A stretch of DNA of 64,000 nt from Pseudomonas sp. DNDY-54 (GCF_019880365.1 NZ_CP082271.1:4154001-4218000), one strand, 5' to 3'; numbered from the stretch's first letter, positions 52,655 through 62,052 are shown. Numbers and translations are program-made. The notes: generated from the sequence alone by a model not told the origin.

Positions 52655-54023
52655 GTTGATGGCGATACTGTTGTTTGTCTGCATCTGCCTGGCCCTGATG
52701 GCCGGGTACCCCGTAGCCTTCACCCTCGGTGGCGTTTCGCTGCTTTTCGCTGGCCTGGGCATCGTCACCGGCACCTTCGATGGCGGCTACCTGAGCGCGC
52801 TGCCTAACCGGTTGTTCGGCATCATGAACAACCAGACGATGCTGGCGGTGCCCTTGTTCGTGTTCATGGGCGTGATGCTGGAAAAGAGCCGGGTCGCTGA
52901 AGACCTGCTCGAGTCCATGTCGCGCCTGTTCGGCACCCTCCGCGGTGGCTTGGCCATCTCCGTGTGCGTGGTTGGCGCACTGCTTGCTGCCAGTACCGGC
53001 ATCGTCGGTGCCACGGTCGTGACCATGGGGTTACTGGCGCTGCCAACAATGCTGCGCCGCGGATATGATCCGGCCATCTCCACCGGAACGCTCGCCGCCA
53101 CCGGCACCCTGGGCCAGATCATTCCACCGTCGATCGTACTGGTATTGCTCGGCGACGTGATGTCCAGCGCCTACCAGCAAGCCCAGCTGAAAATGGGCAT
53201 TTTCTCGCCCAAAACCGTCTCGGTAGGTGATCTGTTTGTCGGTGCACTCCTGCCCGGCCTGCTACTGGTCGGTCTGTACATCCTCTACATCATCGCCGTG
53301 GCGGTCCTCCAACCGAAGAAACTGCCTGCCCTCCCGCAGGAAGAACTCGGCCCGATCGAATGGGGCAAATTGATCAATGCGCTGGTCCCTCCGCTGTTGC
53401 TGATCAGCGCCGTGCTCGGCTCGATCCTGGCGGGTTATGCCACGCCGACCGAAGCGGCTGCCCTTGGTGCGCTGGGCGCAATGATCCTGGCGTTCTATAA
53501 AGGCAAACTGAACTTCGGCCAGTTGCGCGAAGTGGCCTATGGCACTACCGAAATCAGCGCCATGGTCTTTCTGATCCTCATCGGTGCATCGCTGTTCTCG
53601 CTGGTGTTCCGCGGGTTCGGCGGCGAAGCGCTGATCGAGGACGTGTTCGCTCAGTTGCCCGGCGGCGTCCTCGGTGCCTTCTTCCTGGTGATGGTGGTGA
53701 TTTTCCTGCTGGGCTTTATCTTGGACTTCATCGAAATCACCTTCGTGGTGGTGCCGATAGTCGGTCCGGTGCTGTTGGCCATGGGGCTGGACCCGGTATG
53801 GCTCGGCGTGATGATCGCCCTGAACCTGCAGACGTCCTTCCTCACGCCGCCCTTCGGTTTCGCCCTGTTCTACCTACGCGGCGTGACACCGAAATCCGTG
53901 CCCACCAGCACCATTTACAAGGGCGTAATCCCCTTCATTCTGATCCAGATCCTGCTGCTGGTGATCGCCTACCAGTTCCCCGGCCTGGTCACCTGGCTGC
54001 CGGAGCAGGTATACGGCAAATAG
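52647..54023 (+). CDS. dctM: TRAP transporter large membrane subunit
   Basis: A 458-residue DctM with about 12 helices. It moves substrate with sodium using DctP-delivered ligand. Features include MNNQTMLAVPLFVFMGVMLE, GTLGQIIPPSIVLVLLGDV, YATPTEAAALGALGAM and LNLQTSFLTPPFGFALFYLR. A terminator follows at 54032-54060. Confidence 0.95.
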   Translation: MAELMAILLFVCICLALMAGYPVAFTLGGVSLLFAGLGIVTGTFDGGYLSALPNRLFGIMNNQTMLAVPLFVFMGVMLEKSRVAEDLLESMSRLFGTLRGGLAISVCVVGALLAASTGIVGATVVTMGLLALPTMLRRGYDPAISTGTLAATGTLGQIIPPSIVLVLLGDVMSSAYQQAQLKMGIFSPKTVSVGDLFVGALLPGLLLVGLYILYIIAVAVLQPKKLPALPQEELGPIEWGKLINALVPPLLLISAVLGSILAGYATPTEAAALGALGAMILAFYKGKLNFGQLREVAYGTTEISAMVFLILIGASLFSLVFRGFGGEALIEDVFAQLPGGVLGAFFLVMVVIFLLGFILDFIEITFVVVPIVGPVLLAMGLDPVWLGVMIALNLQTSFLTPPFGFALFYLRGVTPKSVPTSTIYKGVIPFILIQILLLVIAYQFPGLVTWLPEQVYGK

Positions 54024-54031
54024 GTTCAGCA

Positions 54032-54060
54032 GACGCCCGTTTCGACGGGCGTCTCGCTTT
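54032..54060 (+). terminator. Terminator of dctQM
   Basis: GACGCCCGT-ttcg-ACGGGCGTC, a perfect 9-bp stem with a stable tetraloop, followed by a weak T-rich tail. Confidence 0.8.
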
Positions 54061-54117
54061 CCGGCGAGGGGTTTCAGCGCGATCATATGAGGCTGCAGCT
54101 ACCCTAGCCGAGCCACC

Positions 54118-55350
54118 ATGCCCATCCCGTCCGCCAGCTACTCACAACTAGCCGAACGTTTTCAGCAGCTCGATGCCTTTCTGCTGCAGCATCAGGCGCT
54201 GTGGCGACCCCGTCCGTTCACCCACCAGCATCTGGCCTGGGAAGCGGATCATCCGCAGCTGGCTCAATGGCTGCGCGGCCGCTCGCTGGAGCACGCCGAA
54301 GCGGCACACAACCATCCCGACCGTCTTAGGGCACCCGCTCCGTTTCCGCAGCTGGCCGCCCAAGCGACGGCGCTGAGTGTGGTTGACGAGCTGCCCACAT
54401 CACCGAACCCAAGCACCGATGCCCGACAGTCTGTCGACGTACCCGGCCGGAAGTGGCAGCAAATCCAAGCATTCGGCTCGGCGCTACGCTTCAATCAACG
54501 TCCGCAGCATTGGCTCGACTGGTGCGCCGGCAAAGGCCATCTGGGACGGCAGTTGGCCAATCGCGGCGGCGGGCTGACCTGCCTCGAATGGGATCCGGCA
54601 CTGGTCGCAGCCGGCACGCGCCTCAGCGAGCGGCTGGGCATCAACGCAGCGCATCATCAACAAGACGTGATGGAGGACGGCACGTTTGCATACCTCGACC
54701 CGACCGTCACCCCCGTGGCGCTGCACGCCTGCGGTGAGCTGCATGTTCGGCTGATCAATCTGGGGATCACGAGGGGTTGCCGCCAGTTGGCGATCGCCCC
54801 CTGCTGCTACAACCGCATCCAGGCCGACCGCTATCAACCCTTGTCTCAGCTCGCCGCAGCCTCGGCACTCGAGCTGTCCCGAGATGATCTTGGCCTGCCA
54901 CTCAGCGAAACGGTCACAGCTGGCGCCCGCGAGCGACGGCAGCGCGACCACTCCATGGCCTGGCGCCTGGGCTTCGACCTGCTCCAGCGCGACCTACGCG
55001 GTGAAAACGACTACCTGCCAACCCCCTCGCTACCGAGCAGCTGGCTCAAGAAACGTTTCGAGGATTACTGCCGCGACCTGGCAGCGCTGAAAGGGCTACC
55101 CGACCCACCCGCGCTGGACTGGATCGCGCTTGAGCAACGCGGCTGGCAACGGCTGGCCGAAGTGCGCAACCTGGAACTGGTACGCGGCCTATTCCGGCGT
55201 CCGCTAGAAGTCTGGTTACTGCTCGACCGCGCCCTGCTGCTGGCCGAAAACGGTTACGCGGTACGCCTGGGCACATTCTGCGCAACCCAGTTGACCCCGC
55301 GAAATCTGATGCTGATTGCAGAGCTCGATCATCGCCGCGCAAACACATGA
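54118..55350 (+). CDS. SAM-dependent methyltransferase of unknown target
   Basis: A 410-residue protein. The Rossmann-type methyltransferase centre is around residues 137-240: HWLDWCAGKGHLGRQLANRG (motif I), CLEWDPALVAAG (motif II) and ALHACGELHVRLI. A CCYNRIQADRYQPLS segment resembles metal- or substrate-binding loops of the Methyltransf_32 group. The C-terminal half is helical. The substrate is unknown. It lies directly before tRNA-Thr. Confidence 0.75.
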   Translation: MPIPSASYSQLAERFQQLDAFLLQHQALWRPRPFTHQHLAWEADHPQLAQWLRGRSLEHAEAAHNHPDRLRAPAPFPQLAAQATALSVVDELPTSPNPSTDARQSVDVPGRKWQQIQAFGSALRFNQRPQHWLDWCAGKGHLGRQLANRGGGLTCLEWDPALVAAGTRLSERLGINAAHHQQDVMEDGTFAYLDPTVTPVALHACGELHVRLINLGITRGCRQLAIAPCCYNRIQADRYQPLSQLAAASALELSRDDLGLPLSETVTAGARERRQRDHSMAWRLGFDLLQRDLRGENDYLPTPSLPSSWLKKRFEDYCRDLAALKGLPDPPALDWIALEQRGWQRLAEVRNLELVRGLFRRPLEVWLLLDRALLLAENGYAVRLGTFCATQLTPRNLMLIAELDHRRANT

Positions 55351-55382
55351 ACGATGTCATGCAAACAACTGGCAACAAACAG

Positions 55383-55410
55383 TTTACTCGCGGCGAGCAA
55401 TGGCTATAAT
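55383..55410 (+). promoter_or_regulatory. Promoter of tRNA-Thr
   Basis: A perfect -10 TATAAT at 55405-55410, 16 bases after TTTACT (55383-55388), with transcription expected just before the tRNA at 55426. A GC-rich discriminator (GGCGCCC) follows, as in stringently controlled stable-RNA promoters. Confidence 0.75.
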
Positions 55411-55425
55411 GGCGCCCATCTTTTA

Positions 55426-55501
<76 letters not shown>

Positions 55502-55517
55502 TACACCGCAAGACCTC

Positions 55518-55541
55518 AGGCCAACCTTCGGGTTGGCCTTT
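55518..55541 (+). terminator. Terminator of tRNA-Thr
   Basis: AGGCCAACC-ttcg-GGTTGGCCT, a perfect stem with UUCG tetraloop followed by T3. Confidence 0.9.
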
Positions 55542-55578
55542 GTCGTTTCTGGGCCACGCTAAACACAAAATCAACACG

Positions 55579-55866
55579 CTAAGCGTTCTGCTTCGTCGCC
55601 TTCTTGGTTTTGGGGGATTTACCTGCGCTGCGCCTCTGCAGAAATTCTTCGATCAATTCGAGCGGAGGCACGCCAAGGGCTTCCGCAATTTCGATCAGCT
55701 CAACGACATCCACTCGACGTTCGCCGCGCTCGCATTTGGACACAAACGTCTGAGTATTCCCGAGTCGCTCGGCTAGGGTTATCTGGGAGACACCCAGCCG
55801 CTTCCTGACAGTCCGTAGGACGCCAAGCAGCAATTGATAATCGGGATTGTGGGTTGAACTCGTCAT
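55579..55866 (-). CDS. XRE-family helix-turn-helix regulator
   Basis: A 95-residue Cro/cI-type protein. The HTH covers about residues 15-70: RTVRKRLGVSQITLAERLGN, TQTFVSKCERGERRVDVVEL, then LIEIAEALGVPPLELIEEF. A basic tail (KSPKTKKATKQNA) ends it. It may regulate itself, the small exported protein divergent from it, or the restriction-modification genes further on (controller proteins are similar in size). Confidence 0.85.
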   Translation of the reverse strand: MTSSTHNPDYQLLLGVLRTVRKRLGVSQITLAERLGNTQTFVSKCERGERRVDVVELIEIAEALGVPPLELIEEFLQRRSAGKSPKTKKATKQNA

Positions 55867-55961
55867 CGTGCAGTGACCAGAAGTTCACGGCACGGTAGAG
55901 TCCGATTCGGAATAGTCCAAAATCGACTATTCGCTAATCTCAACCACTCAAGGAAGGATGA

Positions 55962-56291
55962 ATGATGCGACTCACAACGTTAGCTCTTGCCGCAGCCCTC
56001 GCCGTACCGATGTTTGCCTCTGCTGCACCAAGCCAAGCCCAGAAAGAATTCGTCAATTACCTGATCAAGAGCGGTGACGAGCCGAAGGTTAAGGACGCAA
56101 CCTGGATGACCGACAGGAATTTATACGTAGGCGTTATTGATGACAGCACCAGGCGCGACGGCTTCGCTGACTATATCTGTATGGTCGCAGCTGACCACGG
56201 CCTCAAACCAGAAATGGTCAAGGTGATCGATGTGGTCAAGGTGGTTCGAACTGGCAAGTTTGAAGAGCTGGGCAAGGCTTATTGCAGATGA
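55962..56291 (+). CDS. Small exported hypothetical protein
   Basis: A 109-residue protein with signal peptide of about 22 residues (LALAAALAVPMFASAAP) and AAGGAAGG upstream. The mature part has two Cys (ICMVAADHG and the C-terminal YCR). I do not recognise the family. It is divergent from the XRE gene. Confidence 0.65.
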   Translation: MMRLTTLALAAALAVPMFASAAPSQAQKEFVNYLIKSGDEPKVKDATWMTDRNLYVGVIDDSTRRDGFADYICMVAADHGLKPEMVKVIDVVKVVRTGKFEELGKAYCR

Positions 56292-56625
56292 CTCTGCTGT
56301 AGAGCCGACCCAGTGGTCCGTTAAGTCTCAGGTAGTAAGGGCACCAATCGGACGCCCTTGCTGCTGGTCTATCTATTACTCTCAATGTCTGAAACTGCCC
56401 TCGCCTGCGATGACCGTTCGTCGGGTGCGCACTGAAGCCGCTGCGATTCATTCTCATCTTATCTGTAAGCCTTTGAATTAAGGACACATGGCCTTTCGCC
56501 GTTACGGTACAAATGATGATATTCCGCATCTTTACATTCCCGGACAATCTCTCCCAAGCGCTGACGTGAGGGGGACGCCTCTCCACTAAACCCAAAAGCA
56601 CTTTTATGATTTATGGAGAGACATC
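56292..56625. other. Intergenic stretch with no feature seen
   Basis: About 330 bases of moderate G+C. The 121-codon open frame on the minus strand here (56236-56601) has no ribosome-binding site and low-complexity content; I do not accept it. No repeat, RNA or terminator is evident. Confidence 0.4.
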
Positions 56626-57543
56626 ATGACCAATACCATCACTATCGCTGCCATTCGCAACCAGATCGTTTTGCTTGGAAAAGAGCTGGAGTTTGCCTCA
56701 GGCATTCGTGCAGTTGCCGCCGAGCAAAGGATGAAAGGTGGCGTAAGCGGCCCAGATATGCTGTTCGACCTGCTGGAAAAAACCATCTGCTCCGATCAGT
56801 TGTTCGAGTCTTATCACGACCCGCTTAACGGCGAGGAAGGCGACCTGGTACTTGGCGAAGGCGTTCCGTTCCCATCGTTAGAGGCCTATATCGCCCTGCA
56901 TGCTCACTACGGCAAGGAGTGGCTGGCGCACGCCATGACTGATTACTGCGCTCACTTTGGCAGCGTTGAGCTCCGTAGCGACCCAGAGCAATTTGCTAAA
57001 GATTATTTGGAACGTTCTCGGGACAATCTCAACCACGCCGAGAAGCCAGCGCCTAAGGAATCCCCATTTGTGGTTTTCGGGCGTGAGTATGAATTGTTCA
57101 AAGGTCTACGGCCTTTGGCCTTGGCAGCCACGTTTCCAGAGAGCGGAGAGCCAATTGATTGCTTTGGCCGCATGGTAGACGAATGTATAGATCGTCTCGG
57201 CGACGATTACTTTCGGCAGGGTATCGAATCTGAAGACGCGTTCGTGGAATTGTTTAGCGTCTGCTTTGACCTGCACCAGCAGCACGGCTCGAGCGATTGG
57301 ATTAAGCAAGGCTTGCTGGGTTACCTGGCCGAAGCGAAGGGCTTGAGCGATACGGATGCAGAGCAAGAGGCGGATCGGTTGATTCATGAATCGAACGAGT
57401 GGATCGCCTTACTGGACTCTATCGGCGCCCGCGGGGCGACGAAGCGGGCCGTGTACCTCACCGACCAGCTCATCAAGCATAAGCACCTGACCGACGATTA
57501 CTGCCAACAGCTGGCTTCAGAATTGGTTTCAGCCGCTGCCTAA
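56626..57543 (+). CDS. Hypothetical cytosolic protein, 305 residues
   Basis: GGAGAG precedes the ATG at 56626. The protein is acidic, with no signal peptide or membrane segment, and predicted mostly helical. Notable stretches are FGRMVDECIDRLGDDYFRQG and LTDQLIKHKHLTDDYCQQLA. No enzyme motif was recognised. It stands alone with a strong terminator at 57585-57609. Its G+C is lower than that of the core genes, in keeping with an accessory gene. It may be a defence or phage-related gene, but this is only positional. Confidence 0.65.
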   Translation: MTNTITIAAIRNQIVLLGKELEFASGIRAVAAEQRMKGGVSGPDMLFDLLEKTICSDQLFESYHDPLNGEEGDLVLGEGVPFPSLEAYIALHAHYGKEWLAHAMTDYCAHFGSVELRSDPEQFAKDYLERSRDNLNHAEKPAPKESPFVVFGREYELFKGLRPLALAATFPESGEPIDCFGRMVDECIDRLGDDYFRQGIESEDAFVELFSVCFDLHQQHGSSDWIKQGLLGYLAEAKGLSDTDAEQEADRLIHESNEWIALLDSIGARGATKRAVYLTDQLIKHKHLTDDYCQQLASELVSAAA

Positions 57544-57584
57544 CCATCAGTTAGGCGGCAACGCCTCCTAAACTGCTGAACCAC

Positions 57585-57609
57585 AAGGCCTCCATCATGG
57601 AGGCCTTTT
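57585..57609 (+). terminator. Terminator of the 305-residue gene
   Basis: AAGGCCTCCAT-c-ATGGAGGCCTT followed by TTTT; an almost perfect palindrome giving a stem with a small loop. Confidence 0.9.
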
Positions 57610-57702
57610 CGTTTATCACGACCGACGCAAATCTGGGTTCAGTTGCAGCCCTACGAAGAATCGCGAATACTTCCGAGGCTACTTCACCAGAAGGATTCGG
57701 GC

Positions 57703-58521
57703 GTGGAAAGAAATGCCGTGGTACTAGGGGTAAAGGCTCAAGCTGAATGGTGGCTTGAACAGCGCATCGCTAAGATTAGGGAAGAAAGGCATGACACTAT
57801 GGAGGTTAACCCCTTCATGGCGCCCCTGATATCAGCACTGCATGGACATGAGGGGTTTCTTGAGCTAGCAGAGTTCTTGCTCGGCGGACATTTTTCAATT
57901 GGCCACGCCACCGGTTTCGGCAAACTTGTTGACGAAAAAATCCTGCCAAGGGTATTCGGGACCACGAAGCTGGATCGAGACGCAAGGCGGGCCGGACTTT
58001 TCAATAAGTCCTGTTTTGACAATATTGATCATGTGGTGCACAAGGGGGGCAAGCAAATTTTGCTGTCGCTCAAGGCCAGCAAGTGGACGATCCAGCTGGG
58101 CCAGGCTGTTGAGCTGAACAAATCTTTCAAAGATATACGGGATTTATTTGAGGCAGCAGAGCACCTTCACGAGCAAGTTGTAATTGCCACTTTCTATGGT
58201 CATGCGGACAGGCTTACCGATAAATACCGTTTGGTCCGCGGTATAAGCCGCGGAGCAAACCATGACGTGCACAATCTTGAGAATTACGTGACAGTGTTGG
58301 CTGGCAAAGAATTTTGGTCTTGGCTGGGTGACCATGAGGATACCCAGCTCTGGGTTATGGAAGGAATACAATCCGCAATCGAGGCCAAGCGCCAACCGCT
58401 GTTCGAAGCGCAGGCTTTGATGGCGGAATTCAAGAACTCATTCGCCCGCCGATACGCAGCATTCATCGATGAGACCGGCGTCATCGACTGGGTCAGAATT
58501 CTACAAGCCACGAACGGCTGA
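57703..58521 (+). CDS. Probable type II restriction endonuclease (PmeII-like)
   Basis: A 272-residue protein starting at GTG 57703 with AAGGA 7 bases upstream. Residues about 32-95 include MEVNPFMAPLISALHGHEGFLELAEFLLG in part and GHATGFGKLVDEKILP. The likely catalytic core is DHVVHKGGKQILLSLKASKW, a D-(X)n-S-L-K arrangement like PD-(D/E)XK nucleases with substituted middle residue. The gene converges tail to tail with a C5 cytosine methyltransferase, only 2 bases between stops, the classic type II layout. Family naming is from memory. Confidence 0.7.
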   Translation: MERNAVVLGVKAQAEWWLEQRIAKIREERHDTMEVNPFMAPLISALHGHEGFLELAEFLLGGHFSIGHATGFGKLVDEKILPRVFGTTKLDRDARRAGLFNKSCFDNIDHVVHKGGKQILLSLKASKWTIQLGQAVELNKSFKDIRDLFEAAEHLHEQVVIATFYGHADRLTDKYRLVRGISRGANHDVHNLENYVTVLAGKEFWSWLGDHEDTQLWVMEGIQSAIEAKRQPLFEAQALMAEFKNSFARRYAAFIDETGVIDWVRILQATNG

Positions 58522-58523
58522 CT

Positions 58524-59804
58524 TTAGACCAAGGGGAGCTGAGCCTGCTCCTCTACCTCAAAGTCGCCCTCTTCCTCAGGGTAGTAGCCGTGATCACCTG
58601 CAAGCGCCTGGCCGTTATGCCAGTATCTTTTCGTCCTAACATGTGATCGTAAGTGCTCTATCCCTGAAGGAATTTTTACACCAACGTCCGGATTGGCATC
58701 CCGACCCAACTCATCGATTCGCGTAAGCAAGTTATCGGCACATCGACCGGCCATTTCGCCGAGCCTTAACGGTACGGCGTTACCAATCTGCTTATATTTA
58801 TCGGAGGTGCGGCCAGAAAACTTCCATTCGCTAGGGAATTCTTGGATTGCTGCGCATTCGCCCACGGTTAAAGCTCGAACATCGTCAGGGTGACACATGC
58901 TGGTTGAAGCGTGATTTGGCATCGTCACTACTGTGGGTGATGGGTAATCCCACGACAGGCGGCGCCAGGTAGCACTACGCCCTCCCTTTAGATACCAACT
59001 CTTGCCCATTGATTCTTTTTGAATTTCAACTGGGAGGCTGCGCCAATTGCCTCCGGGGGGCACCATTTTGAGATAGCCAAGTTTACGAGGGCTAAAATTC
59101 ATAAGGCTGGGATCGGGATCAGTGAACTTCGGCCCAATGGCGTCCCTAAGGGTTTTGAATTGCTGGAGCTTATCAGCCGGACGGTTACTGTGAGTAGGCT
59201 GGGGAAAGGCTGCTTTCAGCCCGAACCTGTTACCAACCAGGATGAGGCGCTCCCGTATTTGAGGTGCTCCGTAGTTAACAGAATTAACTAGGAAACCATC
59301 AACTCGATACCCAATCTGTTCGAATTCCCGTATTAACTCGCGAACTAAGCTGCCTTTTTCTGCCATCCACGGCTCTGCTCCCTCGACATCGGAAACTAAG
59401 TTAGACGGAATAAGAGGCATAGAGTGGAGCCCACGGACGTTTTCCATGATGAATACTTTCGGCTGCAGTTCCTGCACCATCCGTAAGTATTCGAATAACA
59501 TTTTCCCTCTGCCGTCATGGATTCCCTTTCGATTTCCATAAACACTAAAACTTTGGCATGGCGGTCCCCCGGCCAGGAGGTCAAGGGGCGCGCGCCCTAG
59601 CCCAGATAACTCGCGAACCTGCTCCCCGGTAATGTTTTCGACACTGCATGCTAGGACGGGAAGACTCGGTTTGTTGAGCCTGACCGTTTCCACCGCCATG
59701 CTGTCAATTTCATTGCACAGGATGGGCTCGAAACCCGCTTTTTCTAAGCCGAGGTCCAACCCCATGCCACCGCTAAACAATGATACGAATCGTCGCTTTT
59801 GCAT
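58524..59804 (-). CDS. DNA (cytosine-5) methyltransferase of a type II R-M system
   Basis: A 426-residue C5 methyltransferase. Motif I LFSGGMGLDLGLEKAGFEP, motif IV GGPPCQSFSVYGNRKG with catalytic Cys83, motif VI IMENVRG (121-123 ENV), motif VIII QIRERLILVGNR, and after the target-recognition region motifs IX-X (SPTVVTMPN, YKQIGNAVPLRLGEMAGR). All are intact, so it should be active. The target recognition region (about 225-300) is short. The site recognised cannot be read from sequence. Confidence 0.93.
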   Translation of the reverse strand: MQKRRFVSLFSGGMGLDLGLEKAGFEPILCNEIDSMAVETVRLNKPSLPVLACSVENITGEQVRELSGLGRAPLDLLAGGPPCQSFSVYGNRKGIHDGRGKMLFEYLRMVQELQPKVFIMENVRGLHSMPLIPSNLVSDVEGAEPWMAEKGSLVRELIREFEQIGYRVDGFLVNSVNYGAPQIRERLILVGNRFGLKAAFPQPTHSNRPADKLQQFKTLRDAIGPKFTDPDPSLMNFSPRKLGYLKMVPPGGNWRSLPVEIQKESMGKSWYLKGGRSATWRRLSWDYPSPTVVTMPNHASTSMCHPDDVRALTVGECAAIQEFPSEWKFSGRTSDKYKQIGNAVPLRLGEMAGRCADNLLTRIDELGRDANPDVGVKIPSGIEHLRSHVRTKRYWHNGQALAGDHGYYPEEEGDFEVEEQAQLPLV

Positions 59805-59876
59805 AGATCTCGTCGGGAGTGTTCGTGGAGGAAAAACGGGAGATTATTACAGATCTGGGCTCGTAAGGCAGCGCTC

Positions 59877-60386
59877 CTAGACCGGCGAGACGACTTTCAC
59901 ACCTTGCAGCCACTCTGCTGACTCCTTCTCGTCCATATCGGCTGAGAAGGTCTTCTTCCGCTCAGGCACCTCGATACCCGCCTTTCGCATCTTGCTGGCG
60001 TACCACGCGATGGATTTGGAGGAGGCGGTGGCGCCAGAAATTTCGGCATTCACCATCGCTGCGATCAGCTTGTATGGATAGCCCATCGGGTCCATGAGGA
60101 TCAGTCGGGCAAGCTCGCCCACGCCCCGCCCTCGCTTCTTCTTGGTTTCTGTTTGATCTTCCGGCGTCTCGGTGCGATCAGCCTGCGGTTCTATGTGCTC
60201 GTCGGGCACCTCAACGACCTCGCTCTGCCTGAAGGTTGTCAGATCGACACCTTGAGGCTCGGCTAGCTTGGTGATTCGCTCGATCAGTTTCGCTCGCGAC
60301 GCGAACGTCTTCGGTCCGGCCTTCTTTTCGGCCAGGTTGTTGTAGATTTCCAGCAGCTCAGCGGATGTTTTTTGTCTCAGGTCCAT
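59877..60386 (-). CDS. Hypothetical phage-type protein
   Basis: A 169-residue protein. The N-terminal part (LLEIYNNLAEKKAGPKTFASR) is helical and basic, then an acidic linker rich in Glu/Asp/Gln (90-110), then VGELARLILMDPMGYPYKLI and SSKSIAWYASKMRKAGIEVP, a winged-helix-like module seen in phage and plasmid proteins of unknown role. It is the last gene of the leftward phage-like block. Confidence 0.6.
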   Translation of the reverse strand: MDLRQKTSAELLEIYNNLAEKKAGPKTFASRAKLIERITKLAEPQGVDLTTFRQSEVVEVPDEHIEPQADRTETPEDQTETKKKRGRGVGELARLILMDPMGYPYKLIAAMVNAEISGATASSKSIAWYASKMRKAGIEVPERKKTFSADMDEKESAEWLQGVKVVSPV

Positions 60387-60560
60387 GATGGTTCCTCATC
60401 GATTGAGCCTCCATCTTGTCGTGTCCCAGCGGAACAAGGAGCGGGTGCGCGCCCATTAAATATGCCTACTGATATCCAATCAGTCCGTCTCGGCGCGCAA
60501 GCCGCTGAAATGAAAAGAGGTGGCCGATTAAGGACACCTCTCAAGCACAGCCGAACAACA

Positions 60561-60839
60561 TCAAGACCATGCGCGATGGGCTTCCGTCCAATGGAAGGAC
60601 TCTGCTCGCTGCTTCACTTCTGGCGGGACATATAGGTCAAGTGCCCTGCAGTAGGGGAGCCCAACCAAGGCTGCCGCCTTGTCGAACTCCTCGGACCCGG
60701 GGCAGACGCCAACGGCTTTCGCGTGTACGCCAAGCGCCTGAATGACTCCACCTAAGGATGGCGAGCAAGCCAGACGGGCAATGGCGCATAGCGCCATGAC
60801 CACTGGATGATTTGGTGAAAGAATCTCAGGCGTCATCAT
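60561..60839 (-). CDS. Small hypothetical protein of the phage-like block
   Basis: A 92-residue frame from ATG 60839 (or 60836), overlapping the end of the 240-residue gene by 14 bases, so translation is probably coupled. Contents: MMTPEILSPNHPVVMAL, ALGVHAKAVGVCPGSEEFDKA, LDLYVPPEVKQRAES. No family recognised. The upstream in-frame ATG at 60917 lies inside the preceding gene and is rejected. Confidence 0.5.
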   Translation of the reverse strand: MMTPEILSPNHPVVMALCAIARLACSPSLGGVIQALGVHAKAVGVCPGSEEFDKAAALVGLPYCRALDLYVPPEVKQRAESFHWTEAHRAWS

Positions 60840-61548
60840 CCACCTCCAAGACCGAGCGGTCGATCTGGCGCTCGCGAAGAGCGAGGCTGACAGTGTTGAT
60901 TGGGCTGGAGCGGCCACTGTCCCAGGCGCGGATAGCTACCAGGATGCCTTGCAGACGGTTCTCGCCGATCTTCAGGTACTCGGCCACCTTCTTGAAGTCT
61001 GGAAGATCCATCGCAGCAGCCAGCTGCTGAGCAGAAACAGGACGATCCTTGCTAGGCATCGAATCCAACTTGGACAGAACGGCGGCGGCTAGGGGTTCGT
61101 TCTTGGTCGATACAGCTACCTGCGCGAGATGCCCGAGCTCCGAAGGACCTGCATAAGCCAACTGCTGGAGATAGGCGGTGCGCTGAGCAGTGCCGAGAGC
61201 GGCACGGGTAAGGACTTTAACGGGACTGTCGTAGAAGGCTCGCTGCGCCACTAAAGCTGAGTGGGCAGGGCCTGCCGACTTGAGCAAGCCATCGAGCTCA
61301 GCTTGGGCGTTATCCTTGATGAGCCGAACGCTCGCCAAGGTTTCTTGCTCGGCAATGCGAGCCTTGTCGCCTGCGTCGATATTGGCTGATTTCCACCGAT
61401 TGGCAATCTCTGCCTTCTTCGTAGCAACGTCTTTATTCAGTCGCTCGATGGCTTTCAGGGTGCGAGAGTGAATGGCTTCAAGATTGCCTGCCAGGTCGGA
61501 AATTTCGGCGGGGGACAGCAGCGGGGTATTGAGCAGTTCGATTTTCAT
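60826..61548 (-). CDS. Hypothetical coiled-coil protein of the phage-like block
   Basis: A 240-residue protein from ATG 61548 (MKIELLNTPLLSPAEISDL). Residues about 15-85 form a long coiled coil (HSRTLKAIERLNKDVATKKA, NAQAELDGLL). The C-terminal part is helical (LAAAMDLPDFKKVAEYLKIG). No catalytic motif is seen. The in-frame ATG at 61665 gives a poor, Arg/His-rich N-terminus and is not used. Confidence 0.6.
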   Translation of the reverse strand: MKIELLNTPLLSPAEISDLAGNLEAIHSRTLKAIERLNKDVATKKAEIANRWKSANIDAGDKARIAEQETLASVRLIKDNAQAELDGLLKSAGPAHSALVAQRAFYDSPVKVLTRAALGTAQRTAYLQQLAYAGPSELGHLAQVAVSTKNEPLAAAVLSKLDSMPSKDRPVSAQQLAAAMDLPDFKKVAEYLKIGENRLQGILVAIRAWDSGRSSPINTVSLALRERQIDRSVLEVDDDA

Positions 61549-61735
61549 GTTGGGTCTCCAAGACGGATACCCAGCTGGGGGTTGGGAAACCATTTTCCCG
61601 ATTCGATAGCCACGCCAATGGACTATCCGCCTGTGAGACCAATGCTGTCGCGAGTGCCTGAACAAGCGAGCCAGCGTTTGCCCAGGCGTGTTCCGCTAAT
61701 GGATAGATGCAGCCAAAGCATTGCGTAGCAGCGGG

Positions 61736-62050
61736 TTAGAAGTCGTCGTCATCTGATTGGTTGTTAGAGCTTCCAGTGACTGGAGGAAGACCTGCACCGC
61801 CGCAGTAGCTGCAACATCGAATCCGGCCAACAGCTTCAGTCCAGAACGGGCGCTCGCACTTCAGGCAAGAACGATACCCCACATACCTGATCACCTTGGG
61901 CGGAGAGCACAGAGGATCAACTACGGGCGTTTTAGCGGTTATGTCTCCATCGAACCGCCAGCGGCGGGGCTCTTTGATTGGCTTGGGTAATATTGAAGGG
62001 AGGGATCCTGTCGGCATGGACTGAGAGGGGGTGCCATCAGTAGAAGCCAT
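61736..62050 (-). CDS. Small zinc-ribbon-like hypothetical protein
   Basis: A 104-residue protein with a Pro-rich first half and a likely zinc ribbon in the second: SCLKCERPFW and CCSYCGG, two CxxC-type knuckles about 17 residues apart. Acidic tail (SDDDDF). The ATG is 2 bases after the stop of the next upstream gene. This kind of zinc ribbon is common in phage and plasmid accessory proteins. Confidence 0.6.
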   Translation of the reverse strand: MASTDGTPSQSMPTGSLPSILPKPIKEPRRWRFDGDITAKTPVVDPLCSPPKVIRYVGYRSCLKCERPFWTEAVGRIRCCSYCGGAGLPPVTGSSNNQSDDDDF

Positions 62051-62052
62051 TA

